DNA of 64,000 nucleotides, taken from positions 2,232,001 to 2,296,000 of the forward strand of contig NZ_CP104302.1 of NCBI RefSeq assembly GCF_025215495.1, written 5' to 3'. How positions within the stretch are numbered: the stretch's first letter is position 1; each line of letters begins with the position of its first letter. Shown here in pieces: positions 10,912 to 23,437 of this stretch. The position numbers were made by a program, and so were the translations under genes. Source of the DNA: Mycolicibacterium brumae. Its GTDB lineage: Bacteria > Actinomycetota > Actinomycetes > Mycobacteriales > Mycobacteriaceae. The notes beneath the pieces were generated by a model. That model saw only the letters and a program-made list of their open reading frames with translations. It did no database searches and had not been told where the DNA came from.

Positions 10912-12956
10912 TTATTCCTCGTCCGGGCGCGCCCCGGTGTCCCTGGCGCGGGTGCCCTCCACCCGGGAATCGGGCTCATAGGACGCCGGGTCCAGGGTGC
11001 CGCCCCGCTCCAGGATGTCGATCTCGGTTTCCTGGACCCGCAGCGGCGGGGCGGCGGCGAAGTCGTTCGGGTCGTCGGGGATGCCCGGCAGGAACACGTT
11101 GAAGAACAGGTTCAGCAGCACCGCCACCACGGCGGACGCGCAGATCCCGGAGTGGAAGATGGTGACGAACCAGTCCGGGAACTCGTGCCAGAAGTTCGGG
11201 GCGACGACGGGAATGAGGCCGAACCCGACGGACGCGGCGACCAGCACCAGGTTGTTGGTGCCGGTGTAGTTGACCTTCGACAGGGTGCGCACACCGCTGG
11301 CGGCGACGGTGCCGAACAGCACGATCCCGGCTCCGATGCCGGTCAGCGCGACCAGGCCGACGTTCTGCGCGAAGGCCGTGGCCGGGAAGGAGTTGAACAC
11401 CGGCGCCACCGCGGAGGACAGCATGTCCGCGCGCAACCCGTCGGCGACCCGGCGGGAGTCCACCTCGGCGCCCACCACCTCGCCGACGGCCAACAGGTCG
11501 GCGGTGGTCTCCACCATGATCACCAGCATCACGATGACCATCGACAGGATCGCGCCGATCTCGAACAGCGGCATGCCGAACGCGAACGGCTGCGGAAGCG
11601 CCACCAGTCCCGCGTCGCCGACCCCGCTGAGGTCGACCTGGCCGGTGACCAGCCCGGCCACCGTGCCGATCACCAGGCCGAGCAGCACCGCCAGCCGGGA
11701 CAGCACCTCGATCTTGCTCAGCACGATCACCACCAGGAAGGTGAACAACCCCAGCGCGATGCCGTCGAGCGCGCCGTAGTCCGGGTTCGGCACGGTGGCC
11801 TTACCCGCCTTGACGGTGGCCGGGCCGGTGATCCAGCCGGCGGCGACCGGCATCAGCGACAACCCGATCACGGTGATGATGGAGCCGGTGACCACCTCCG
11901 GGAAGAACCGCACCACCTTGGCGAAGAACGGGGTGATCAGCAGGCACAGCACCGCGGCGACGATGACGGCGCCGTAGACGTGCCGCAGCCCCTCCACCGG
12001 TGGCTCGCCCAGCTCGGCGGCGAACCGGGCGCTGCGGTACGCGCCGCCGATGGCGTCGGCGACGACGACGTCGGACACTCCGACCCGCACCCAGGTGTTC
12101 AGCACCGGAGCGATGCGCAGCAGCTGCCTGCGCAGTTCTGCGACCAGCTCATCGACGCGGGGCCGCCCGGGGATTAGCGCGACGACCCGGTCCTCGTCGA
12201 GGCCGACCACGGCGTCGGTGGCGCTCACCAACGCATCGCGCACCACCGGCCGCAGCGCGCCGCCAGCCTGCGACCGCACCACCAGCACGGCCCCGTCGCT
12301 CACCGACGTCCCGGCCAGCAGCGCGCCGACGGCGGCGTCGTCGGCCGCGTCGCGCGCGGAGGCGGTGTCGGAGTCGCGGGCCCGGATCAGCGCGGCCAGG
12401 ATCTCGTCGATGCGGGCCTCCGACAGGGCCGGACTGACGGCGGCCACCCGTTTGCCGCCCGCGGTCAGCACCCAGCAGCGCACACCGGTGACGGCCACCA
12501 CCCTGGCGAGCACATCGTCGAGCGCCCGGCCGGCGGCGACCGCGGTCAGCAGCTCACGGGAGCGCGCCAGACCGCGCCGCAACCGCCCCAGCTCGGCGAT
12601 GGCGCGGTCGATCACCTCCTGGGTGATGTCGGCGAAGGACACGTCGGCGGGCACCGAGAACAGCGGCACCCGCCACCGCCGGCAGGCCGCGCGCAGATGC
12701 TCGGGGATCTCACCGAAATGGTCGACGCCCGCGCCGATGGCCAGCGCCCCACCCTCGGCGGCCGAGGCCACGAACGCCTCGGATTCCGCCGGCGTCCCGG
12801 TGTGGAAGATCAGCCCGGTCAGGATCAGCTCGCCCCCGCGCATATAACGGCGCGGCAGCGGCTGGTCGGTGCCGAACACCCGCTCCACCACGCGTTGCCC
12901 GGCGCCGCCGGGGTCCTCCAGAAGCGCGGGTCGGCGAGCAGGTCCGCCAGCTTCAC
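10912..12956 (-). pseudogene. Chimeric remnant: PucR-type regulator N-terminus fused to NCS2 (xanthine/uracil) permease C-terminus
   Basis: One frame of 659 residues (GTG 12891 to 10912) reads as two unrelated half-proteins. Residues ~1-295 match the N-terminal ligand and middle regions of PucR purine-catabolism regulators (VERVFGTDQPLPRRYMRGGE ... SDVVVADAIGGAYRSARFAA) but the helix-turn-helix is missing. From about residue 300 (GLRHVYGAVIVA, near base 11990) it becomes an NCS2 nucleobase permease lacking its first membrane segments but keeping FFPEVVTGSIITVIGLSLMP and the QNVGLVALTG motif. Upstream, the expected start GTG-AAG-CTG at 12956 (VKLADLLADP) is out of frame: one base appears lost near 12926-12932, before ALLEDPGGAGQRV. 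Frameshift plus internal deletion argue for a dead gene. A sequencing error at the shift and a functional fusion remain alternatives. Confidence 0.7.
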
Positions 12957-13047
12957 CGCACTGCCTTTCGATCAGGGTTCATCCATGATCAGGCAGAACG
13001 CGGCTGAGCGCGCGGCGAGAGGGTCAGGCGGCTCGACGGTGCTGATG

Positions 13048-13159
13048 CCGCCGGGCCTCTTCCTCGCTCGTTCCTCGCTCGTCGAACCCGGCGGGTCAGG
13101 CGGTGCTGTCACGCCTGAGCTCTTCGCCGGCTCGTTCCTCGCCGGCTCGACTCAGGCGT
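13048..13159. repeat. Two hairpin elements overlapping the whiA stop codon
   Basis: The proximal element has 9-bp outer arms ACGCCTGAG (13111-13119) and CTCAGGCGT (13151-13159); the second arm contains the whiA stop codon. Nested inside is GCCGGC-TCGTTCCTC-GCCGGC (13126-13146). The distal element has 8-bp arms CCGCCGGG (13048-13055) and CCCGGCGG (13087-13094) around a core that again contains GCTCGTTCCTCGC. Both share CTCTTC before and TCGA after the core. On the sense (minus) strand of whiA the loop reads GAGGAACGA. Likely transcription terminators or a REP-like family. Confidence 0.85.
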
Positions 13160-14129
13160 CGTCGAGGAGATCGGGAGTGACGGCCGACTCGGTGTCGGGC
13201 AGCCCGTCCTGCTTGGCCTTGCGGTCGGCCATCGACAGCAGCCGGCGGATCCGCCCGGCCACCGCGTCCTTGGTCATCGGCGGATCGGCCAGCCGGCCCA
13301 GTTCCTCCAGCGAGGCCTGCCGGTGCTCGACCCGCAGCTTTCCGGCGGCGGCCAGATGATCCGGGACACCGCCGCCGAGGATCTCCAGGGCGCGCTCCAC
13401 CCGCGCGGCGGCGGCCACCGCGGCCCGCGCCGACCGGCGCAGGTTGGCGTCGTCGAAGTTGGCCAGCCGGTTGGCGGTGGCCCTGACCTCGCGCCGCATC
13501 CGGCGTTCCTCCCAGGCCAGCCGGGTGTCCTGGGCGCCCATCCGGGTCAGCAGCGCGCCGATCGCCTCGCCGTCGCGGACCACCACCCGGTCGATGCCGC
13601 GGACCTCGCGGGCCTTGGCCGACACCCCGAGCCGGCGCGCCGCGCCGACCAACGCCAGCGCGGCCTCCGGGCCCGGACAGCTGACCTCCAGCGCCGAGGA
13701 ACGGCCCGGCTCGGTCAGCGAGCCGTGCGCCAGGAAGGCGCCGCGCCAGGCGGCTTCGGCGTCGCCGACGCTGCCGCCGACCACCTGGGCCGGCAGCCCG
13801 CGGACGGGGCGGCCGCGCAGGTCCAGCAGGCCGGTCTGCCGGGCCAGCGCCTCGCCGTCCTTGGCGACGCGGACCACATACCGGGTGCTCTTGCGGATGC
13901 CGCTGGGCGAGAGCACATGCACCATGGCGTTGTAGCCGTACAGGTCGAAGATGTCCTTGCGCAGCCGGCGCGCGGTGCTGCCGAGGTCGACCTCGGCCTC
14001 CACCACAACCCGGCCGGCCACGATGTGCAGGCCGCCGGCGAACCGCAGCAGCGCGGCCACCTCGGCGCGCCGGGCGCTCACGGAGTTCACCACGAGCCGG
14101 CTCAGCTCATCCTTGACCTCGGCGGTCAT
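13152..14129 (-). CDS. whiA: Sporulation-type transcriptional regulator WhiA
   Basis: DNA-binding regulator conserved in Gram-positive bacteria, linked to cell division and development in actinobacteria. The 325-residue protein has the N-terminal LAGLIDADG-like (homing-endonuclease-derived) half, including the [10 protein letters not shown] and [17 protein letters not shown] segments, and a C-terminal helix-turn-helix with the hallmark [25 protein letters not shown]. The ATG at 14129 is preferred over an in-frame GTG two codons upstream because it overlaps the cuvA stop (ATGA). Last gene of uvrC-rapZ-cuvA-whiA; its stop lies inside a hairpin. Confidence 0.96.
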   Translation of the reverse strand: MTAEVKDELSRLVVNSVSARRAEVAALLRFAGGLHIVAGRVVVEAEVDLGSTARRLRKDIFDLYGYNAMVHVLSPSGIRKSTRYVVRVAKDGEALARQTGLLDLRGRPVRGLPAQVVGGSVGDAEAAWRGAFLAHGSLTEPGRSSALEVSCPGPEAALALVGAARRLGVSAKAREVRGIDRVVVRDGEAIGALLTRMGAQDTRLAWEERRMRREVRATANRLANFDDANLRRSARAAVAAAARVERALEILGGGVPDHLAAAGKLRVEHRQASLEELGRLADPPMTKDAVAGRIRRLLSMADRKAKQDGLPDTESAVTPDLLDDA

Positions 14130-15145
14130 CGCCACAGACTGTCACCTCTTCCCCATCCCTCGGCGGACGGTGCGCCGGGATCGGCATTCGTCGCCCCCCG
14201 CAACAGAACCCCCTGCAACGCCGACGCAAGCTTCGCCGGGTCATGTAATGGTGTACCAGGCCGGGAAACGTCGGCGAACACCACATCGGCCTGCAACCGC
14301 GCGGCCGCCCGCCGCAGCTGGTCGCGCTCCCGTTCGCCGGGCACCCGGGCCGGGTCCACGATGATGTCGTTGACGGTGATGTCCGGCGCGTGCTGCGCCA
14401 GCACGTGCAGATGCCGTTCGGCGCCGAAACCGGCGGTCTCCCCCGCCTCGTCGGCCAGATTCAGCACCAGCGCGCGCCGCGCCGAGGTGCTCTGCAACGC
14501 GGCCAGCAGGCCCGGCACCAGCACATGCGGGATGACGCTGGAGAACCACGATCCCGGCCCCAGCACCACCAGGTCGGCGGCGGCGATGGCGTCGACGGCC
14601 TGCGGGGTGGCCGGCGGGCGGCCGGGCAGCAGCCGGACCCGGCGGACCTGTCCCGGAGTGGTGGCCACCGCGACCTGTCCGCGGATCACCCGGCTCATCC
14701 GCGGATCCGATTCCAACCCGGTCACATCGGCCTCGATCTGCAGCCCGATCGGGCACATCGGCAGCACCCGGCCGCGCACCCCGAGGATCCGGCCGAGTTC
14801 GTCGAGCGCGGCGACCGGGTCGGCGAGCACCTCGTCGAGACCGGCCAGCAGCAGGTTGCCGATCGGGTGCCCGGCCAGCGCGCCGCTGCCGCCGAACCGG
14901 TGCTGGATGATGGTCGCCCACAGCCGGCCCTGCGGGCTGTCGGAGGCCAGCGCGGCCAGCGCCATCCGCAGGTCTCCGGGCGGCACGATGTCCAGTTCGC
15001 CGCGCAGCCGGCCGCTGGACCCGCCGTCGTCGGCGACGGTCACCACCGCGGTGACGTAAGCGGTCAGTCGTCGGGCCGCCGACAGGGTGGCGTACAGGCC
15101 GTGTCCACCGCCGAGCGCGACGATGCGGGGATTGGGATCCATCAT
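14126..15145 (-). CDS. cuvA: YvcK/CuvA family protein (gluconeogenesis factor, UDP-sugar binding)
   Basis: Member of the YvcK/CofD-like family; in mycobacteria CuvA is linked to cell-envelope synthesis and growth on gluconeogenic carbon. The 339-residue protein begins with the family phosphate-binding motif [18 protein letters not shown] and continues with [15 protein letters not shown] and [16 protein letters not shown] overlaps join it to rapZ upstream and whiA downstream, which fits a translationally coupled operon. Confidence 0.93.
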   Translation of the reverse strand: MMDPNPRIVALGGGHGLYATLSAARRLTAYVTAVVTVADDGGSSGRLRGELDIVPPGDLRMALAALASDSPQGRLWATIIQHRFGGSGALAGHPIGNLLLAGLDEVLADPVAALDELGRILGVRGRVLPMCPIGLQIEADVTGLESDPRMSRVIRGQVAVATTPGQVRRVRLLPGRPPATPQAVDAIAAADLVVLGPGSWFSSVIPHVLVPGLLAALQSTSARRALVLNLADEAGETAGFGAERHLHVLAQHAPDITVNDIIVDPARVPGERERDQLRRAAARLQADVVFADVSRPGTPLHDPAKLASALQGVLLRGATNADPGAPSAEGWGRGDSLWR

Positions 15146-16026
15146 TCGCGGCCCAGGTCCCGGTGCAGCACCCGCACCTGCAGCCCGTCGTCGTCGGCGA
15201 GCAGGGCGGCCAGCGCCTCCGCGGTCGCGACGCTGCGGTGTTTGCCGCCGGTGCAGCCGATCCCGACGGTCACGTATCGCTTGCCTTCGCGCCGGTAGCC
15301 GGCGACGACCAATCCGAGCAGATGTTCATAGGTGTCCAGGAAGTCCTGCGCGCCGGGCTGGCTGAGCACGTAGTCGCGCACCGCCGGGTGCTGCCCGGAG
15401 TGCGGGCGCAGGTCGTCGACCCAGTGCGGATTGGGCAGGAAGCGCACGTCGGCGATCATGTCGGCGTCCATCGGCAGGCCGTACTTGAAACCGAAGGACT
15501 CCACGGTGACGTTGGTGACGGCGACGTCCTCGGCGCCGAACGCCTCCTCCAGGGTGGAGCGCAGCGCGGGCACCGGCAGCGTGGAGGTGTCCACCACCAG
15601 GTCGGCGGCCGCGCGCACCGGGGACAACATCTGCCGTTCCGCGGCGATGCCCTCGGCCAGCGTCTGCCCGGCCTGCAGCGGGTGCGCGCGACGGTTGTTC
15701 TCGAACCGGCGGACCAGCACGTCGTCGGCCGCGTCCAGGAACAGCACCCGCGGGTGGATGCCGCGGTCGGCGAGCTCGCTGCGCACCGAGTCCAGGTCGC
15801 CGGTGAAGCCCTTGGAACGGGCGTCCATCACCACCGCCAGCCGGGTGATCCGGGAACCGGCGGCCAGCCCGAGGTCGACCATCCGGGCGATCAGTTCGGG
15901 CGGCAGATTGTCGGCGACGTACCAGTCGAGGTCCTCGAGCACCTTCGCGGCGGTGCCGCGACCGGCCCCGGACAGGCCGGTGACCAGGACGACGTCGATG
16001 GAGGTGTTCTCCGTCTGCTCAGTCAT
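15142..16026 (-). CDS. rapZ: RapZ-family nucleotide-binding protein
   Basis: RNase adapter/P-loop ATPase family (YvcJ/RapZ, Rv1421-like). The 294-residue product begins [15 protein letters not shown] and has the Walker-A-like [12 protein letters not shown] at about residues 17-28 (with Arg-Gly in place of the usual Lys-Ser/Thr), [11 protein letters not shown] in the middle, and the C-terminal block [20 protein letters not shown]. The start is the ATG overlapping the uvrC stop; the frame stays open much further upstream, but that part is antiphase to uvrC and is not used. GlmZ-type sRNA adaptation is not expected in actinobacteria, so the precise role is uncertain. Confidence 0.93.
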   Translation of the reverse strand: MTEQTENTSIDVVLVTGLSGAGRGTAAKVLEDLDWYVADNLPPELIARMVDLGLAAGSRITRLAVVMDARSKGFTGDLDSVRSELADRGIHPRVLFLDAADDVLVRRFENNRRAHPLQAGQTLAEGIAAERQMLSPVRAAADLVVDTSTLPVPALRSTLEEAFGAEDVAVTNVTVESFGFKYGLPMDADMIADVRFLPNPHWVDDLRPHSGQHPAVRDYVLSQPGAQDFLDTYEHLLGLVVAGYRREGKRYVTVGIGCTGGKHRSVATAEALAALLADDDGLQVRVLHRDLGRE

Positions 16027-18014
16027 GGCGCCACCCCGTTCTCGGACGTCTGCGTCGGGGCGCCGCCCAGGGCGGTCAGCACCGCTGCCGCGGTCGCCGC
16101 CCCGATGCCCGGCACCGCGGTGATCTCCTCGACCGTAGCTTGTTTGAGCCGGGCCACCGACCCGAAGTGCGCGACCAGCGCGGCCCGGCGCCGCTCCCCC
16201 AGACCCGGCACCGCGTCGAGCACCGAGGCGGTCATCCGCTTGGACCGTTTGCTGCGGTGGAAGGCGATGGCGAACCGGTGCGCCTCGTCGCGAACCCGTT
16301 GCAGCAGGTACAGCCCTTCGCTGTTGCGCGGCATGATGATCGGGTCCTGGTCGCCGGGCGCCCAGACCTCCTCGAGCCGCTTGGCCAGCCCGACGACGGC
16401 GACGTCGGTGACGCCGAGTTCTCGCAGGACGGAGGCTGCGGCGTTGACCTGGGGCGCGCCGCCGTCGACGACGTACAGGTTCGGCGGATAGGCGAAACGT
16501 CGGGATTTGCCCTCCGCGCTGAACTCCTCGGTTCCGGCCTTGGGCGCGGTGTCGGCCTGGTGGCGGGCGAACCGGCGACGGGTCACCTCGGCGATGGAGG
16601 CGACGTCGTCGGAGCGGCCGTCGCCGGCGGCCTCCCGGATGGCGTAGTGCCGGTAGTCGGACTTGCGGGGCAGGCCGTCCTCGAACACCACCAGCGAGGC
16701 GACCACATCGGTGCCCTGCACGTGGCTGATGTCCACGCATTCGATCCGCAGCGGCGCGTCCGCCAGCCCGAGCGCGTCCTGGATGCTCTGCAGCGCGGCG
16801 GACCGGGCGTTGAAGTCACCGGCGCGACGCAGTTTGTGCTGGGCCAGCGCTTCGGCGGCATTGCGCGCGACGGTCTCGGCGAGCGCCTTCTTGTCGCCGC
16901 GCTGCGGCACCCGCAGCGCCACTCGGGACCCGCGCAGCCCGGACAACCAGTCGGCGAGCTCGTCGGCGTCCGGCGGCAGGCATGGCACGAGCACCTCGCG
17001 GGGCACCGGATTGGTGGACTCGTCGCCGCCGGCGTCGGCGGCGCCGCGCAGTTCGGCCTGGTCGCCGTAGAACTGGGTGAGGAATTGGCCGACCAGGCGC
17101 TGCTCGGGGGTGACGCCGTCATCCACCTCGGGCTCATTGGCCACCTCGACCACCCACCCCCGTTGGCCGCGCACCCGGCCGCCGCGCACGTGGAAGACCT
17201 GCACGGCGGCCTCCAGTTCGTCGGCGGCGAACGCGACGACGTCGGCGTCGGTGCCATCGCCCAGCACGACGGCCTGCTTCTCCATCGCCCGGCGCAGCGC
17301 GGACAGGTCGTCGCGCAGCCGCGCCGCCCGCTCGAAGTCCAGCCGCTCGGCGGCGTCGGTCATCTCCAGCTCGAGCTCCCGGGCGAAGCGGTCGGTCTTG
17401 CCGGACAGGAACTCGCAGAAGTCGTCGACGATCTCGCGGTGTTCCTCGGCGCTGACCCGGCCGACGCACGGCGCGGAGCACTTGTCGATGTAGCCGAGCA
17501 GGCACGGGCGGTCGATCTGGCGGTGCCGCTTGAACACCCCGTTGGAGCAGGTGCGGGCCGGGAACACCCGGGTCAGCAGGTCGACGGTCTCCCGGATGGC
17601 CCAGGCGTGCGAGTACGGGCCGAAATAGCGGACGCCCTTCTTGCGGGGGCCGCGGTAGACGAACAGCCGCGGGTACTCCTCGCCGACCGTGACGGCCAGC
17701 ACCGGGTAGGACTTGTCGTCGCGGTAGCGGACGTTGAACCGCGGGTCGTACTCCTTGATCCAGTTGTATTCGAGCTGCAGCGCCTCGACCTCGGTGCTGA
17801 CCACCGTCCACTCGACCTTGGCGGCGGTGGTCACCATCTGCCGGGTGCGTGGGTGCAGGTTGGACAGGTCGGCGAAGTAGGAGGTCAGCCGGCTGCGGAG
17901 GTTCTTGGCCTTGCCGACGTAGATGACCCGGCCGTGCGGATCCGAGAACCGGTACACGCCCGGCTCGACCGGGATGGAGCCCGGCGCCGGACGGTAACTG
18001 GCTGGATCGGGCAC
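16023..18014 (-). CDS. uvrC: UvrABC excinuclease subunit C
   Basis: Makes the 3' and 5' incisions in nucleotide excision repair. The 663-residue protein has the N-terminal GIY-YIG nuclease ([25 protein letters not shown] split around the catalytic Tyr/Arg), the CSNGVFKRH and CxxxxxxxC-like cysteines, a UVR domain near residues 205-240, the RNase H-like endonuclease with [11 protein letters not shown] and [13 protein letters not shown], and two helix-hairpin-helix motifs at the C-terminus ([20 protein letters not shown]). The GTG at 18014 ([15 protein letters not shown]) is preferred, with AAGG eight bases upstream; a 23-residue in-frame extension looks non-coding. Confidence 0.95.
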   Translation of the reverse strand: MPDPASYRPAPGSIPVEPGVYRFSDPHGRVIYVGKAKNLRSRLTSYFADLSNLHPRTRQMVTTAAKVEWTVVSTEVEALQLEYNWIKEYDPRFNVRYRDDKSYPVLAVTVGEEYPRLFVYRGPRKKGVRYFGPYSHAWAIRETVDLLTRVFPARTCSNGVFKRHRQIDRPCLLGYIDKCSAPCVGRVSAEEHREIVDDFCEFLSGKTDRFARELELEMTDAAERLDFERAARLRDDLSALRRAMEKQAVVLGDGTDADVVAFAADELEAAVQVFHVRGGRVRGQRGWVVEVANEPEVDDGVTPEQRLVGQFLTQFYGDQAELRGAADAGGDESTNPVPREVLVPCLPPDADELADWLSGLRGSRVALRVPQRGDKKALAETVARNAAEALAQHKLRRAGDFNARSAALQSIQDALGLADAPLRIECVDISHVQGTDVVASLVVFEDGLPRKSDYRHYAIREAAGDGRSDDVASIAEVTRRRFARHQADTAPKAGTEEFSAEGKSRRFAYPPNLYVVDGGAPQVNAAASVLRELGVTDVAVVGLAKRLEEVWAPGDQDPIIMPRNSEGLYLLQRVRDEAHRFAIAFHRSKRSKRMTASVLDAVPGLGERRRAALVAHFGSVARLKQATVEEITAVPGIGAATAAAVLTALGGAPTQTSENGVAP

Positions 18015-18210
18015 GGGGTCAACCTTACTGATTGGCCCCGACGGGTTCGACGAGCGAGGAAAGGGCTCTTCGGCATCAAACACCGACGGGTCCTCCTAAT
18101 CACTCCGCCGCGCGACGCGAGTGACGGTGCGGCGGAAAATCGCCGAAGAATCGCCACCTGGTCACGCGGGCGGGGACCCTGAATCGAGGGATACGGACCT
18201 GCGAAGAAGC

Positions 18211-19148
<938 letters not shown>

Positions 19149-20387
19149 TTAGGACCCGCTCCCCTGGAAATCGTCGAGCCCGGTCAGCTCGTGGCCCATC
19201 CGGTCCCGCTTGGTGCGCAGATACCGGATGTTCTCGGCGTTGGCCCGCACCGGCAGCGGCACCCGCTCGGTGATGTGCAGGCCGTAACCGTCCAGCCCGA
19301 CGCGCTTGGCCGGGTTGTTGGTCAGCAGCCGCATCGACCGCACGCCCAGGTCGACCAGGATCTGCGCGCCCGTGCCGTAGTCACGGGCGTCGGCGGGCAG
19401 CCCGAGTTCCAGGTTGGCGTCGACGGTGTCGCTGCCGGCGTCCTGCAGTTGGTAGGCCTGCAGCTTGTGCATCAGGCCGATGCCGCGGCCCTCGTGCCCG
19501 CGCATGTAGAGCACCACGCCGCGGCCCTCGCCGGCGACCATCTCGATGGCCGCGTCCAGCTGCGGCCCGCAGTCGCAGCGCTGGGAGCCGAACACGTCGC
19601 CGGTCAGGCACTCCGAGTGCACCCGCACCAGCACGTCCTCGCCGTCGCCGATGTCGCCGCGGACCAGCGCCACGTGCTCGACGTCCTCGTACTCGCTGGT
19701 GTAGCCGACCGCCCGGAACTCGCCGTGCCGGGTGGGGATGCGGGCCTCGGCGATCCGGGACACCATCCGCTCGTTCTTGCGCCGCCACTGGATCAGGTCG
19801 GCGATGGAGATCAGCGCCAGATCGTGCTCGTCGGCGAACACCCGCAGCTCGTCGGTCTGGGCCATGTGGCCCTCGTCCTTCTGGCTGACGATCTCGCAGA
19901 TCGCGCCGGCCGGCTGCAGACCGGCCATCCGGGCCAGATCGACGGCGGCCTCGGTGTGCCCCGGCCGGCGCAGCACCCCGCCGTCCTTGGCGCGCAACGG
20001 CACCACGTGCCCGGGCTTGGTGAAGTCGTTGACCCCGGAGTCCGGGTCGGCCAGCAGTCGCATGGTGGTGGCGCGATCGGCGGCCGAGATACCGGTCCCG
20101 ACACCGGCCTTGGCGTCCACCGTGACGGTGTAGGCGGTGCCGTGTTTGTCCTGGTTCACCGCGTACATCGGCAGCAGGCCGAGCCGGTCGCAGATCTCGC
20201 CGGCCAGCGGCACGCACAGATAGCCGGAGGTGTAGCGGACCATGAACGCCACCAGCTCCGGGGTGGCCTTCTCCGCGGCGAAGATCAGGTCGCCCTCGTT
20301 CTCGCGGTCCTCATCGTCGATGACGACGACGGCCTTGCCCGCCGCGATGTCGGCAACCGCCCGCTCGACGGTGTCCAGCCTCGTCAT
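19149..20387 (-). CDS. ribBA: Bifunctional 3,4-dihydroxy-2-butanone-4-phosphate synthase / GTP cyclohydrolase II
   Basis: Supplies both precursors of lumazine. In the 412-residue fusion, residues ~1-205 are DHBP synthase ([51 protein letters not shown] split around the catalytic His) and ~206-412 are GTP cyclohydrolase II ([19 protein letters not shown] with three zinc cysteines, [12 protein letters not shown]). The ATG at 20387 ([14 protein letters not shown]) is chosen over an upstream in-frame candidate; AAGG lies nine bases before it. Called ribA2 in M. tuberculosis. Confidence 0.96.
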   Translation of the reverse strand: MTRLDTVERAVADIAAGKAVVVIDDEDRENEGDLIFAAEKATPELVAFMVRYTSGYLCVPLAGEICDRLGLLPMYAVNQDKHGTAYTVTVDAKAGVGTGISAADRATTMRLLADPDSGVNDFTKPGHVVPLRAKDGGVLRRPGHTEAAVDLARMAGLQPAGAICEIVSQKDEGHMAQTDELRVFADEHDLALISIADLIQWRRKNERMVSRIAEARIPTRHGEFRAVGYTSEYEDVEHVALVRGDIGDGEDVLVRVHSECLTGDVFGSQRCDCGPQLDAAIEMVAGEGRGVVLYMRGHEGRGIGLMHKLQAYQLQDAGSDTVDANLELGLPADARDYGTGAQILVDLGVRSMRLLTNNPAKRVGLDGYGLHITERVPLPVRANAENIRYLRTKRDRMGHELTGLDDFQGSGS

Positions 20388-20452
20388 CTCATTCCGCCTT
20401 GCCGGTTCCAGCAAGGAACCCTCGAAGAATTAGGTGTCACCAGTATGAACCG

Positions 20453-21064
20453 CTAGGCGCCGCGGGCGGCCAGCAGCCTCTCCACATACTTGGCCAGCAC
20501 GTCGACCTCCAGGTTGACCCGGGTCCCGACGGCGGCGCCGCCGAGGGTGGTGGCGGTCAGGGTGGTCGGGATCAGCGACACCTCGAACCAGTCGCCGTCG
20601 TCGTCGCGGCCCAGCCCGGACACCGTCAGCGACACCCCGTCCACGGTGATCGAGCCCTTTTCCACCAGATACCGGGCCAGCTGGGCGGGCAACGCGAACC
20701 GCACCACCTCCCAGTGCTCGGACGGGCTCCGTGAGATGACCGCGCCGACGCCGTCGACGTGGCCCTGCACGATGTGCCCGCCGAGCCGGCTGTTCACCGC
20801 CGCGGCGCGCTCCAGGTTCACCGGCGAGCCGGTCCGCAGCTGCCCGAGCGAGGACCGGTTCAGCGTCTCGGCCATCACGTCGGCGGAGAAGCCGCCGTCG
20901 GGCAGCACCTCGACGACCGTCAGGCACACGCCGTTGACGGCGATCGAGTCGCCGTGACCGGCGTCCGAGGTGACCACGGGTCCCCGAATCACCAGCCGGG
21001 CGGCGTCGCCCAACTCCTGGGTGTCGACGACCTCGCCGAGTTCTTCCACAATCCCGGTGAACAC
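20453..21064 (-). CDS. ribC: Riboflavin synthase alpha chain
   Basis: Dismutates two lumazines to riboflavin. The ~203-residue protein is two tandem lumazine-binding barrels: FTGIVEELGEVV at the N-terminus, LNRSSLGQLRTGSPVNLE and GGHIVQGHVDGVGAV in the first half, and the matching FALPAQLARYLVEKGSITVDG in the second. GTG codons exist at 21064 and 21070; 21064 gives the family's usual start (Met-Phe-Thr-Gly). It is divergent from lprG; 65 bp separate it from ribBA. I see no FMN riboswitch upstream. Confidence 0.94.
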   Translation of the reverse strand: MFTGIVEELGEVVDTQELGDAARLVIRGPVVTSDAGHGDSIAVNGVCLTVVEVLPDGGFSADVMAETLNRSSLGQLRTGSPVNLERAAAVNSRLGGHIVQGHVDGVGAVISRSPSEHWEVVRFALPAQLARYLVEKGSITVDGVSLTVSGLGRDDDGDWFEVSLIPTTLTATTLGGAAVGTRVNLEVDVLAKYVERLLAARGA

Positions 21065-21120
21065 GCCCACACACTAACTGCCGTCGGACGCAGATGGTTT
21101 GGCCGACTAACATGGCGGCC

Positions 21121-21831
21121 ATGCTCACGCTGCGACGCACGTCCACCTGGAAGTCCACCATCGCCGCCGCCGGCGCGGCCGCCGTCGTTCTGGCCGGCTG
21201 TTCGTCCGGCGGATCCGGCAACGAGGCGCTGCCCGACGCTGCCGAACTGCTGACCGCCTCCCAGGCCAGCACCGCCAAACTCACCAGCGCGCATCTGGAG
21301 ATCACCGTCGAGGGCAAGATCACCGGGATGCCGATCAAGTCCGTCGTCGGCGACCTGACCAATGAGCCGGCCAGCGCCGCCAAGGGCAACGCCACCATCA
21401 CCATGGGCGGCAGCACCGTCGAGGCGCCCTTCATCGTGGCCGACGGCATCCTCTACGCCGCGCTGACCGAGGGCGGCAGCTACTCCGACTGGGGCCCCGC
21501 CGAGAAGATCTACGACCCGTCGGTGATCCTCGATCCGAACAACGGCCTGGCCAACATGCTGGCCAACTTCACCGGCGCGACCTCCGAGGCGACCGAGAAG
21601 GTCGGCGACACCGAGACCGTGCGGGTGACCGGCGAGACCAGCGCCGAAGCCGTCAACAAGCTGCTGCCGCAGCTCAAGGCCGACAAGCCGGTCAAGAGCA
21701 CCGCCTGGATCGCCAAGGACGACGACCACAAGCTGGTGAAGGCCCGGATCTCGCCGTCGGATGACACCTACATCGACATGACCCTGTCGGCGTGGAACGC
21801 GCCGGTGACGATCACCAAGCCCGAAGTCTGA
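21121..21831 (+). CDS. lprG: Lipoprotein LprG (triacylglyceride/lipoglycan carrier)
   Basis: Secreted lipoprotein that binds triacylated glycolipids and works with the P55 transporter to move lipids to the outer cell envelope. From ATG 21121 the 236-residue precursor has a basic N-region, a hydrophobic core and the lipobox VLAGC with Cys27. The mature part resembles LprG/Lpp[44 protein letters not shown] and GLANMLANF. It overlaps the P55 start by one base (TGATG), so co-expression is nearly certain. Further upstream ATGs at 21094 and 21112 are possible but would lengthen the signal peptide. Confidence 0.94.
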   Translation: MLTLRRTSTWKSTIAAAGAAAVVLAGCSSGGSGNEALPDAAELLTASQASTAKLTSAHLEITVEGKITGMPIKSVVGDLTNEPASAAKGNATITMGGSTVEAPFIVADGILYAALTEGGSYSDWGPAEKIYDPSVILDPNNGLANMLANFTGATSEATEKVGDTETVRVTGETSAEAVNKLLPQLKADKPVKSTAWIAKDDDHKLVKARISPSDDTYIDMTLSAWNAPVTITKPEV

Positions 21832-23372
21832 TGCGTTCTGCGACCAGCCGCAATGTCGCGATAACCGCGGGCGGTCTGGCGGTTCTGCTCGGGGCCATCG
21901 ACACCTATGTCGTGGTCACGATCATGGAAGACATCATGGGCGATGTCGGCATCCCGCTGAACAAGATTCAGCAGGTCACGCCGATCATCACCGGCTACAT
22001 GCTGGCCTATGTCGCCGCCATGCCGCTGTTGGGGCGCACCTCGGACCGGTTCGGCCGCAAGCCCGTGCTGCAGCTGGGTCTGGCCGCCTTCGCCATCGGA
22101 TCGGTCATCACCGCGATGGCCGGCGACCTGAACACCCTGGTGATCGGGCGGGTGGTGCTCGGCGCCGCGGCCGGCGCGCTGCTTCCCGTGACCCTGGCGC
22201 TGGCCGCCGACCTGTGGGACGCCCGCGACCGCACCAAGATCCTGGGCGGCGTCGGCGCCGCCCAGGAACTGGGCAGCGTGTTGGGCCCGGTGTGGGGCAT
22301 CGTCGTGGTCAGCGTGTTCAACACCTGGCGTGACGTGTTCTGGATCAACCTGCCGCTGACCGCGGCGGCGATGATCATGATCCACTTCAGCCTGCCCGGC
22401 CACGACCGATCGACCACCAAGCACGAGAAGGTCGACGTGGTCGGCGGGGTGCTGCTGGCCGTCGCGCTCGGGCTGGCGGTCATCGGGCTGTACAACCCCT
22501 CGCCCGACGGCAGGCAGGTGCTGCCCGCCGGTGGCATGTGGCTGCTGATCGCCGCGGCCGCGTTCGGCGTCGGGTTCTTCGTCTGGGAGTACTTCACCAA
22601 GACCCGGCTGATCGACCCGGCCGGGATGCTGATGGGCCCGTTCCTGGCCTCGCTGGCCGCCTCGGCGTGCACCGGCGCGGCGCTGATGGTGACGCTGGTC
22701 AACATCGAGCTGTTCGGCCGCGGCGTGTTGGGCGCGTCGCAGACCGAGGCCGCGCTGCACCTGCTGTGGTTCCTGGTGGCGCTGCCGATCGGCGCGATCG
22801 CCGGCGGGTTCGCCGCGGGTCGCTTCGGCGACCGGGTGATCGTCGTCCCGGGCATGCTGCTCGCGGCGTTCGGCTACTGGCTGATCTCGCACTGGGACAC
22901 CGAGGTGATGTCCCGCACGCACAACCTGGGCTTCGTGGAACTTCCGATCTTCGAGACCGACCTGGCCATCGCGGGTCTGGGGCTCGGGCTGGTGATCGCC
23001 CCGCTGACCTCGGCGGCGCTGCGGGTGACGCCGTCCTCGCAGCACGGCATCGCCTCCTCGCTGGTGGTGGTGTCCCGGATGATCGGCATGCTGGTCGGGG
23101 TGGCGGCGCTATCCGCCTGGGGCCTGTACCGGTTCAACCAGCTGCTGCGCGAGCTGCCGCCGGCCGTCGGCGACACGCTGCCGGAGAAGCTGGCCGCCGA
23201 GGGCGCGCGGGCGCAGACCGCGTTCGCGATGCAGTACGGCGAGATGTTCTTCATCACCGCGATCGTCTGCGTGGTCGGCGCGGTGGTCGGGCTGTTCATC
23301 GCCGGGCGGAATGTCGATGTCGAGGCCGCCGAGCGACGATCGAGCGACGAGGCGCCAGCCGAGTCGCGATGA
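21831..23372 (+). CDS. P55-type MFS transporter (DHA2 family)
   Basis: Major facilitator superfamily pump of about 14 membrane segments (513 residues). With LprG it is linked to triacylglyceride/lipid export, envelope integrity and drug tolerance in mycobacteria (Rv1410c). The antiporter motif [16 protein letters not shown] follows TM2, [15 protein letters not shown] lies in TM1 and [10 protein letters not shown] in TM5. Start is the ATG overlapping the lprG stop. The tail [10 protein letters not shown] is hydrophilic. The region past the stop carries unusual repeats. Confidence 0.94.
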   Translation: MRSATSRNVAITAGGLAVLLGAIDTYVVVTIMEDIMGDVGIPLNKIQQVTPIITGYMLAYVAAMPLLGRTSDRFGRKPVLQLGLAAFAIGSVITAMAGDLNTLVIGRVVLGAAAGALLPVTLALAADLWDARDRTKILGGVGAAQELGSVLGPVWGIVVVSVFNTWRDVFWINLPLTAAAMIMIHFSLPGHDRSTTKHEKVDVVGGVLLAVALGLAVIGLYNPSPDGRQVLPAGGMWLLIAAAAFGVGFFVWEYFTKTRLIDPAGMLMGPFLASLAASACTGAALMVTLVNIELFGRGVLGASQTEAALHLLWFLVALPIGAIAGGFAAGRFGDRVIVVPGMLLAAFGYWLISHWDTEVMSRTHNLGFVELPIFETDLAIAGLGLGLVIAPLTSAALRVTPSSQHGIASSLVVVSRMIGMLVGVAALSAWGLYRFNQLLRELPPAVGDTLPEKLAAEGARAQTAFAMQYGEMFFITAIVCVVGAVVGLFIAGRNVDVEAAERRSSDEAPAESR

Positions 23373-23437
23373 GGAGCTCGGCCGCCGGTTTCTGCACGTG
23401 ATCCTTCCTCGAGTGGCCGGTTTCTGCACACGTAGGC

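Noticed and set aside
18040..18090. Another copy of the GAGGAACG hairpin near the uvrC start (GACGAGCGAGGAAAGGG)
   Set aside because: The core resembles the family but no matching arms pair around it, so it is not counted.
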